Of a stretch of 7,187 nucleotides of DNA, positions 1 to 7,187 are shown piece after piece. The stretch spans positions 1 to 7,187 of the forward strand of contig JAJIYR010000058.1 in NCBI GenBank assembly GCA_020881085.1, written 5' to 3'. This DNA comes from Rickettsia endosymbiont of Bryobia graminum. Its GTDB lineage: Bacteria > Pseudomonadota > Alphaproteobacteria > Rickettsiales > Rickettsiaceae. The position numbers and the translations under genes were made by a program. The stretch's first letter is position 1. Every line of letters begins with the position of its first letter. Below the pieces are notes generated by a model. It was not told the origin of the DNA. It did no database searches and was given only the letters and a program-made list of their open reading frames with translations.

Positions 1-89
1 TCAAACAATGCTCGGCGATATTTTGCTGGAAATACCATGTGATACAGCAGTACCGTAACATTATGACTTTTGTGTATATATTTGCTCAT
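1..89 (-). CDS. tnpA: IS200/IS605-family Y1 transposase TnpA, N-terminal 29 codons (partial)
   Basis: The visible residues begin MSKYIHKSHNVTVLLYHMVF and continue PAKYRRALF before the window edge. I recognise this as the N terminus of the IS200-type single-domain transposase, whose first beta strand carries a 'YH-V-F-PKYRR'-like signature. The family cuts and rejoins single-stranded DNA with an HUH motif and one catalytic tyrosine; both would lie beyond the window, so activity cannot be judged. The ATG at 87-89 is the only usable start, because an in-frame TAA lies a few codons upstream. A strong GGAGG (91-95) sits only 1 nt before it. That is unusually close and could keep translation low, as is typical for IS200. 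This sequence type differs from the transposase at the other end of the window. Confidence 0.85.
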   Translation of the reverse strand, partial: MSKYIHKSHNVTVLLYHMVFPAKYRRALF

Positions 90-95
90 TCCTCC

Positions 96-123
96 ATATT
101 ACGCCGCAAGCGGCCGGGAATAT
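96..123 (-). repeat. Left-end imperfect hairpin of the IS200-type element
   Basis: The inner arms GCCGC and GCGGC (103-107 and 110-114) surround AA. Outer arms ATATT (96-100) and AATAT (119-123) extend the stem across an asymmetric internal loop of 2 and 4 nt. A subterminal hairpin with unpaired bases is the usual TnpA recognition site in this family. Its foot abuts the GGAGG ribosome binding site of tnpA, so in the mRNA the same structure could also restrict ribosome access. The pairing is seen directly; the function is inferred. Confidence 0.55.
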
Positions 124-219
124 ACCCAAAAGAGATTTAAACACTATATTAAAAATATTAAAATAAGGCAAGTGATAGCTTTAATCATTGTTGCTTGAAG
201 AAGAAAAATTATTGAGATG

Positions 220-248
220 TAGACAAATAGCTACTTAAGCTATATAAT
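220..248 (+). promoter_or_regulatory. Near-consensus sigma-70 promoter (TAGACA-N17-TATAAT)
   Basis: The -35 box TAGACA (220-225) matches the TTGACA consensus in five of six bases. After exactly 17 nt comes a perfect TATAAT (243-248). Transcription would start near 253-256, about 225 nt before the transporter ATG, so the transcript has either a long leader or an independent short RNA at its head. TATAAT alone is expected by chance in such AT-rich DNA; the paired match at optimal spacing is what lends weight. The spacer contains the palindrome ATAGCT-ACTTA-AGCTAT (227-243), which could be an operator. Confidence 0.45.
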
Positions 249-265
249 TTGAGTGTAATACATAC

Positions 266-296
266 AAATTTAGTATAAGCTAACTATCCTAAATTT
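266..296 (+). repeat. 8-bp inverted repeat in the tlc leader
   Basis: AAATTTAG (266-273) and CTAAATTT (289-296) are perfect reverse complements around a 15-nt loop. It lies just downstream of the predicted start of the 220-248 promoter and could form a 5' stem in that RNA. The arms are almost pure A/T, so chance is a real alternative. No T run follows, so it is not a terminator. Confidence 0.25.
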
Positions 297-316
297 AAGT
301 CTGATTAAGAAAATAT

Positions 317-345
317 GGTTCAAAATATTTCAGTTGAATTTTTTT
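317..345 (+). terminator. Weak AT-rich hairpin with T7 run, possible attenuator or terminator
   Basis: GGTTCAA (317-323) can pair with TTGAATT (334-340), using two G-U pairs, around a 10-nt loop. Seven T residues follow the core stem (339-345). The layout is that of an intrinsic terminator, but the stem has a single G-C pair and would be unstable. If it works, a transcript from the 220-248 promoter would be about 90 nt long; if it is leaky, it would attenuate the operon. Low confidence. Confidence 0.2.
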
Positions 346-409
346 AAAATTTTCTATCTTTACCCATGTACCAATCATTTTTAATTAACAATCAGTTCAT
401 GATATTTGT

Positions 410-438
410 TTCACTTTTAAATATCCTGATATTCTAAT
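410..438 (+). promoter_or_regulatory. Candidate proximal promoter of the tlc operon
   Basis: TTCACT (410-415, four of six consensus matches) is followed after 17 nt by TCTAAT (433-438, five of six matches to TATAAT). The start point would be near 445, leaving a leader of about 35 nt before the ATG at 480. Position and spacing make it a sensible promoter for the downstream operon, but matches of this quality are frequent in AT-rich DNA. Confidence 0.35.
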
Positions 439-479
439 ATTCAGCTGTGCTAGTATTTTAAACTTACTTGTGTAAAATA

Positions 480-1985
480 ATGTTACCTTTCAAAAGCATT
501 GTCCCTATTTCCAAGCTTAAAGAAATTATGTGGCCTATAAAAAATGAGGAATTGAAACTCTTTGTACCTATGGCACTAATGATGCTCTGTATTTTATTTA
601 ATTTTGGAGCTCTTAGATCCGTTAAAGATGGATTAGTTATACCGTCAATTGGAGCTGAAGTAATTAGTTTTTTAAAGCTTTGGCTTGTTCTTCCGTCATC
701 AATAATATTTACTATATTATACGTAAGACTTAGCAATAAAATAAGATTCGAATATATTTTTTATATAGTAATCTCTGGCTTTTTACTTTTTTTCTTATTG
801 TTTGCTTATATAATTTACCCTAATCAACAGATCTATCACCCAGATCCGGAGAAAATTAAAAATCTAGTGTATTTATACCCTAATTTTCAGTGGTTCATTA
901 AAATAATGGGCAAATGGAGTTATGCTATAATGTATATTTGCTCAGAATTATGGAGCGCAGTAATTATCAACTTAATGTTTTGGCAATTTGCTAATAATAT
1001 TTTCGATACAAGCAAAGCTAAAAGATTTTATCCAATTTTAGGAATGGTCGGCAATATTGGCTTAATTTTGGCTGGCAGCGTCTTAGTAATTTTTTCTGAT
1101 ATAGAAGGAATAATCAACTCTGGAATAATCGTAGACAATATTCAATATCGCTCTGAAATGATGCTAAAACCTATTATTTCTATAATAGCATTTTCTGGTG
1201 TAGTATCAATGTTATTATTTAGATTAATTAATTATTTAATAATACATGATAGTGATTTAAGCTCTGATTTTAAAACAGATAAAATACAAATAAAAACCTC
1301 TCTACCGCTATTTAAAAGCATTAGAATGGTTCTTAAATCGAAATATATTGGGCATATTGCTTTATTAATAATTTGCTATGGCCTATCTATAAATATAGTT
1401 GAAGGACCTTGGAAAGCGAAAGTACGGGAGTTAAATCCTAATACTTTAGATTATATTCATTTTATGGGGAGATTTAATATTTGGATGGGTATATCTTGCG
1501 TTACCTTTGCTTTAGTTGCAAGTAATGTTATCAGGAAATTTACTTGGCTAATTTCCGCCCTATCAACACCATTAATGTTTTCTATTACAGGACTTACATT
1601 CTTTATTTTTGTTATTTTTTCAGATAAATTAAATTTTGATCTAGAAGACTTTAATCCTATTTACATTGCTGTTATTATTGGAGCTATTCAAAATATTTTA
1701 AGTAAATCAACAAAATACTCCTTATTCGACTCTACTAAAGAAATGGCTTATATTCCATTGTCATTAGAATTAAGGACTAAAGGCAAAGCTGCGGTTGAAG
1801 TCATTGGAACCAAATTCGGCAAGTCCCTAGGAGCATTTATTCAATCGTTCATATTTATTATTATTCCTACCGCTACATTTGATTCAATAGCAGCCTATTT
1901 ACTAATAATTTTTATTGCTATAGTATTTATATGGTTTTGGAATATAGTACAATTAAATCGAGAATATATAAAATTATGTAATTAA
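480..1985 (+). CDS. tlc: Tlc-family nucleotide transporter (ATP/ADP translocase type)
   Basis: This is an inner-membrane nucleotide transporter of the non-mitochondrial NTT/Tlc family, which lets intracellular bacteria take nucleotides (classically host ATP for ADP) from the host. From ATG 480 it has 501 residues, the normal family length, with about 12 hydrophobic segments (roughly 27-45, 60-82, 90-113, 146-170, 185-205, 230-252, 290-307, 336-350, 357-380, 391-408, 452-465, 468-490). Family signatures are LRSVKDG (45-51), SELW (155-158), NIVEGPWK (305-312), the IQNILSKSTKYSLFDSTKEM block (403-422) and GKAAVEVIG...FGKS (435-449). K49, E156, E308 and K448 fall where charged residues needed for transport occur in plant and bacterial homologues. 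The N-terminal half reads most like rickettsial Tlc1, but paralogues differ in substrate (ATP/ADP, other NTPs, NAD+), so the substrate is not certain. An in-frame TTG at 468 would add four residues; I prefer ATG 480. There is no clear Shine-Dalgarno. It is the first gene of the operon, and the next starts 5 nt after its stop. Confidence 0.95.
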   Translation: MLPFKSIVPISKLKEIMWPIKNEELKLFVPMALMMLCILFNFGALRSVKDGLVIPSIGAEVISFLKLWLVLPSSIIFTILYVRLSNKIRFEYIFYIVISGFLLFFLLFAYIIYPNQQIYHPDPEKIKNLVYLYPNFQWFIKIMGKWSYAIMYICSELWSAVIINLMFWQFANNIFDTSKAKRFYPILGMVGNIGLILAGSVLVIFSDIEGIINSGIIVDNIQYRSEMMLKPIISIIAFSGVVSMLLFRLINYLIIHDSDLSSDFKTDKIQIKTSLPLFKSIRMVLKSKYIGHIALLIICYGLSINIVEGPWKAKVRELNPNTLDYIHFMGRFNIWMGISCVTFALVASNVIRKFTWLISALSTPLMFSITGLTFFIFVIFSDKLNFDLEDFNPIYIAVIIGAIQNILSKSTKYSLFDSTKEMAYIPLSLELRTKGKAAVEVIGTKFGKSLGAFIQSFIFIIIPTATFDSIAAYLLIIFIAIVFIWFWNIVQLNREYIKLCN

Positions 1986-1990
1986 TATAG

Positions 1991-3651
1991 ATGACAAAAA
2001 GCATCAAATATCTATCAGCTATACTTACTATATTATTTTTGATATATACCCTAACATGGCTTGTAGTAACCATCTCTATATCTCATAATATTAATAAACA
2101 ATATGCTGATCAAAATATCAATATTACGTCATTAAAGAAGGATCAATTAGAATATTATATCAAATTCTCCAAAATTTCCTCTTATGGATTTCCTTTTAAA
2201 ATAGGGTTTCAAATTACAGGCTGGCAAGAGGAAGGAGAAAGTACCCTAATTGAGTTCTTAGCACCAATCTATATAGGTTATGATTTCCTAAAACAATCTT
2301 TCTTTATTAATTTTTCTGGAAAAGCAGTAGGTCATTATAAACCTGTAGAATTAAAGTTTGGGTCTATCTTTAACACTAAAGATTATTCTGCCACAGTAAA
2401 AATGCCTTTAAGCATAAAATTATTTAGACTTTTTTCTCAAAAAAAAGATGTATTTGAGCTTGTGAATTTTATAAAGGAAATAAGATTACAATCTAATAAA
2501 ACTCAAGTGTTAGATTTATACGATCAGAAAAAACTCTATGAAGAAGATTATACTAATATTTCGTTTTCTTTTGAAAAAAGTAAATACTATACCCATTTAG
2601 AGGATTTCAAAAACAACGTACCTCAAAAGCTTAATTTTAACTATTCTACAAAAATAACTGAAAGTAATATTATGAATAGAAAAATACCAGCTGGCCTTTT
2701 TCTTTATAGATTTGCTTGGCCCTTTACACTCAGTATTGATAGTAAATTTTATATAAAAACTAACCAACCTCTTCTCAGTGAATTTCACAAAGATTTTGAA
2801 GTAAACATTCTCCATAGTGATATTACTAGCGACACTCAAAAGTCACTTAGCACAATAATATTTAGAAATAAGATAATAGATTCAGGAAATAATGAAACTT
2901 ACTTAAAAATCAATTCAAAAATTGGCTTAAAAGCTGGTTTTAGTGATAGTTTTCTTAATGCTATGCAATATTTATTATACTATACCCCTGAGCTACCTAC
3001 AAATTTACCTTTAATTAGTGATCTCAAATATATCAATGATAATAAAGAAAAATTTAGCCTTACTGATTTAGAAAATCGTCAATATCTTTTAGATACAGAT
3101 ATTCATTTCATTATTAGACCCAAAAATATAGCAAAAATAGATATTAATAACCTTAGCCTATTTTCTAATAATACAGGATTTCGCCTATCTAGTGAGCTTA
3201 AGTTAGGATCCTTCCAAAAAGTTAATATTAATGGTGTTATGGTACTAAATAATTATACTAAGCCTACTAGTATAATTGCTAATTATCTATTTAATTTAGG
3301 AAAATTTAAGACATTTTCTGATAAAAGCAAAAATATTTATAAAGCCACAGCTCAGCATTTTCTTAAATCTATATCAGATTATCCTGATTCTACGTCAGAA
3401 GATATAAGTTTTGAGTATAGTATAGATTCAGATAATATAAAGAAAGCTAAAATAGGTAGTGTAGATTTTGATAAAATTGTACCATTATATTATTTAGCAC
3501 TATATAAAGAAGCTCTAAAATATATCAACCCAAATGATGTATTATTAGAAAGGATGTCTGAATTAATTCCCGACTTTAATCAGCATCAAGAATTATTACA
3601 ACAATTAATGATTCAACCTTTTAAGCAAATAGATAATAATGTGATAAAATA

Positions 3652-3652
<1 letters not shown>
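1991..3652 (+). CDS. Membrane-anchored envelope protein of unknown function, possibly DUF2125-like
   Basis: I do not recognise this 553-residue protein with certainty. One hydrophobic segment (about residues 7-30) follows a short basic N terminus (K3, K6), and no lipobox cysteine is present. It is therefore probably a signal anchor with the bulk in the periplasm. No cysteine appears anywhere in the protein, which also suits an exported location. The body is rich in short alternating hydrophobic/polar stretches, suggesting extensive beta structure. A 'YGFPFKIGF' stretch (65-73) soon after the anchor recalls the G-[FY]-P-[FY]-[RK] motif of alphaproteobacterial DUF2125 proteins, which have the same anchor-plus-beta layout. 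A similar GLFLYRFAWPF segment occurs at 235-245. DUF2125 members are often shorter, so the assignment is tentative; an AsmA-like envelope protein is an alternative. It starts 5 nt after the transporter stop, and its TAA shares one base with the ATG of ispB, implying coupled translation and co-expression with quinone side-chain synthesis. Confidence 0.8.
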
Positions 3653-6743
<3,091 letters not shown>

Positions 6744-6759
6744 CTTATTTGTATAGTGA

Positions 6760-6794
6760 ATCAACCACTACCGGCTGAGAGCCGGTAGGTTGAT
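6760..6794 (-). repeat. Right-end hairpin of the IS200/IS605 element
   Basis: A 9-bp stem, CTACCGGCT (6768-6776) with AGCCGGTAG (6780-6788), closes on a GAG loop. It is extended by six pairs, ATCAAC (6760-6765) with GTTGAT (6789-6794), across a 2-nt bulge CA (6766-6767). A bulged stem is characteristic of the structure bound by TnpA of this family. On neither strand is it followed by a T run, so it is not a typical intrinsic terminator, although it is the only strong stem after ligA and might slow readthrough. Confidence 0.65.
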
Positions 6795-6821
6795 GGTAGG
6801 GACTAGAAGTGCCGTAGAGTT

Positions 6822-6835
6822 TAAGCTAAAGCTTA
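6822..6835 (-). repeat. Short inverted repeat at the tnpA stop codon
   Basis: TAAGCT (6822-6827) and AGCTTA (6830-6835) are perfect inverted copies around AA, and the right arm contains the transposase stop codon. It could form a small stem at the 3' end of the tnpA message. No T run follows on the minus strand, and a 6-bp stem can arise by chance. Confidence 0.25.
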
Positions 6836-7187
6836 TTCCAATCTAATGTCAGAAATAGAAGTTGGTTTATGCGATTCTGTATGGTTATTTATATACGCAT
6901 TAATTACTTCATCTGCAATATGACCACTTGTTCTAATAAAATAACCTCTTCCCCAAAAATGCTTCCCCCTATATCTCTTCTTTAATTCTTGAAATTCTTG
7001 TTGTATTCTACGTGAAGTTCTACCTTTCGCTCTTTGTACAAATTCCCTTACTGCTATATTAGGAGGTATCGATACTAAAATATGTAAATGATCAGAGGAT
7101 ATCACCCCATTTACTATCCTAATATTCATTTCCTCTGAAACTTGAGCTATTATTTCCCGAATCCTTTCTTTGATAACTTGGGTTAAT
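6833..7187 (-). CDS. tnpA: IS200/IS605-family Y1 transposase TnpA, C-terminal 117 residues (5' end outside window)
   Basis: This is an HUH single-strand transposase that excises and inserts the element as circular single-stranded DNA. The frame is open to the window edge: 19 residues (LTQVIKERIREIIAQVSEE) precede the first internal ATG at 7129, so the gene does not start there. About 30 further N-terminal residues are expected outside. The HUH motif is DHLHILV (histidine codons at 7088-7090 and 7082-7084), followed by SIPPNIAVREFVQRAKGRTS and the KKRYRGKHFWGRGYF block. The catalytic tyrosine is in NAYINNH (codon 6893-6895). All catalytic residues in the visible part are intact, with no frameshift, so the protein may be active. 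Residues such as VSIPP and RGYF-TSG place it in a different subtype from the MSKYIHKSHN type at the window start. Confidence 0.9.
   Translation of the reverse strand, partial: LTQVIKERIREIIAQVSEEMNIRIVNGVISSDHLHILVSIPPNIAVREFVQRAKGRTSRRIQQEFQELKKRYRGKHFWGRGYFIRTSGHIADEVINAYINNHTESHKPTSISDIRLE

Larger units (their letters stand above)
1..123 (-). mobile_element. IS200/IS605-family element, left-end part (runs off window start)
   Basis: This is the left end of an IS200-type element read on the minus strand. It is recognised by the N terminus of a Y1 transposase (start at 89) and by an imperfect hairpin just upstream of it. IS200/IS605 elements have no terminal inverted repeats. They are bounded instead by subterminal imperfect hairpins that TnpA binds as single-stranded DNA, and the structure at 96-123 fits that. 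The local base composition (a GC-rich block at 103-118) differs sharply from the AT-rich surroundings. The exact left cleavage point lies at or a little beyond 123 and cannot be placed from one copy. Whether the element is complete outside the window is unknown. Confidence 0.75.
124..479. other. AT-rich intergenic region with regulatory signals, no gene seen
   Basis: All frames on both strands are broken by frequent stops. I find no tRNA arms, no recognisable protein remnant and no tandem repeat. What it does hold is a near-consensus sigma-70 promoter at 220-248, a 6-bp inverted repeat inside that promoter's spacer (227-243), an 8-bp inverted repeat at 266-273/289-296, a weak hairpin with a run of seven T (317-345), and a second promoter candidate (410-438) close to the transporter start. 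The left part may be host sequence displaced by the insertion element. Confidence 0.6.
6751..7187 (-). mobile_element. IS200/IS605-family element, right-end part (runs off window end)
   Basis: This is the 3' portion of an element read on the minus strand: most of a Y1 transposase gene, then about 70 nt, then a stable imperfect hairpin at 6760-6794 that fits the right-end recognition hairpin of the family. Cleavage normally falls a short distance past this hairpin, so the boundary should lie about 6744-6760, practically at the ligA stop; 6751 is a rough placement. No tnpB gene is seen on the tnpA 3' side. A single-gene IS200-like layout is the simplest reading, unless tnpB lies beyond the window. 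The transposase type differs from that at the window start, so the two are different elements and not the ends of one. Confidence 0.75.

Noticed and set aside
144..188. Minus-strand 14-codon ORF encoding a hydrophobic peptide (MIKAITCLILIFLI)
   Set aside because: It resembles the start of a lipoprotein signal peptide but ends after 14 residues. It has no ribosome binding site and no continuation in other frames. Short hydrophobic ORFs are common in A/T-rich DNA.
311..331. GGTTCAAAA resembling a tRNA T-loop
   Set aside because: The flanking bases do not form a 5-bp T stem, and no anticodon or D arm is found upstream.
464..736. Minus-strand 90-codon ORF
   Set aside because: It lies opposite the conserved 5' part of tlc, has no family resemblance, and is explained as an antisense shadow of that gene.
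2597..2839. Minus-strand 80-codon ORF inside the 553-residue protein gene
   Set aside because: It is an antisense shadow, with no start signal and no recognisable motif.
6760..6794. Hairpin after ligA as an intrinsic terminator
   Set aside because: The stem is strong but no T run follows on either strand. The bulged stem next to a Y1 transposase gene is better explained as the element's end.

Overview
The window is AT-rich and carries four closely spaced plus-strand genes, flanked on each side by a minus-strand IS200/IS605-family insertion sequence cut by the window edge. The first gene is a Tlc-type nucleotide transporter, the hallmark of energy-parasitic obligate intracellular bacteria. 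Its sequence reads most like the Rickettsia Tlc proteins. Together with the low GC, the weak ribosome binding sites, the long-chain polyprenyl synthase and the NAD+-dependent ligase, this points to Rickettsiales (Rickettsia, Orientia, 'Ca. Megaira' or a related endosymbiont). The genus cannot be fixed from the sequence alone. The standard code is used throughout.

Layout. Positions 1-123 hold the 5' end of an IS200-type element: the first 29 codons of a Y1 transposase plus a GC-rich imperfect hairpin at the left end. Positions 124-479 are an AT-rich intergenic stretch with no credible gene. It contains a near-consensus promoter (TAGACA, 17 nt, TATAAT at 220-248), inverted repeats, a weak hairpin followed by seven T, and a second promoter candidate at 410-438 close to the tlc start. 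Positions 480-6743 form the probable operon: tlc, a 553-residue N-terminally anchored envelope protein of unknown function (possibly DUF2125-like), a long-chain polyprenyl diphosphate synthase (ispB), and DNA ligase (ligA). The intergenic distances are 5 nt, a 1-nt stop/start overlap, and 5 nt. None of the four genes has a clear Shine-Dalgarno sequence, so translational coupling is likely. From about 6744 to 7187 lies the 3' part of a second, different IS200/IS605 transposase with its right-end hairpin, starting within about 16 nt of the ligA stop.

Working together. The transporter draws nucleotides (most simply ATP/ADP exchange) from the host. IspB makes the quinone side chain from isoprenoid precursors, which rickettsiae are known to take from the host. 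LigA is the replicative ligase and uses NAD+. The operon thus groups housekeeping functions that depend on host metabolites, with one uncharacterised envelope protein in the middle. I see no defence system, CRISPR, tRNA or rRNA. The least explained items are the 553-residue protein, the possible small RNA or leader upstream of tlc, and the meeting of two unrelated IS200 subtypes around an intact operon.
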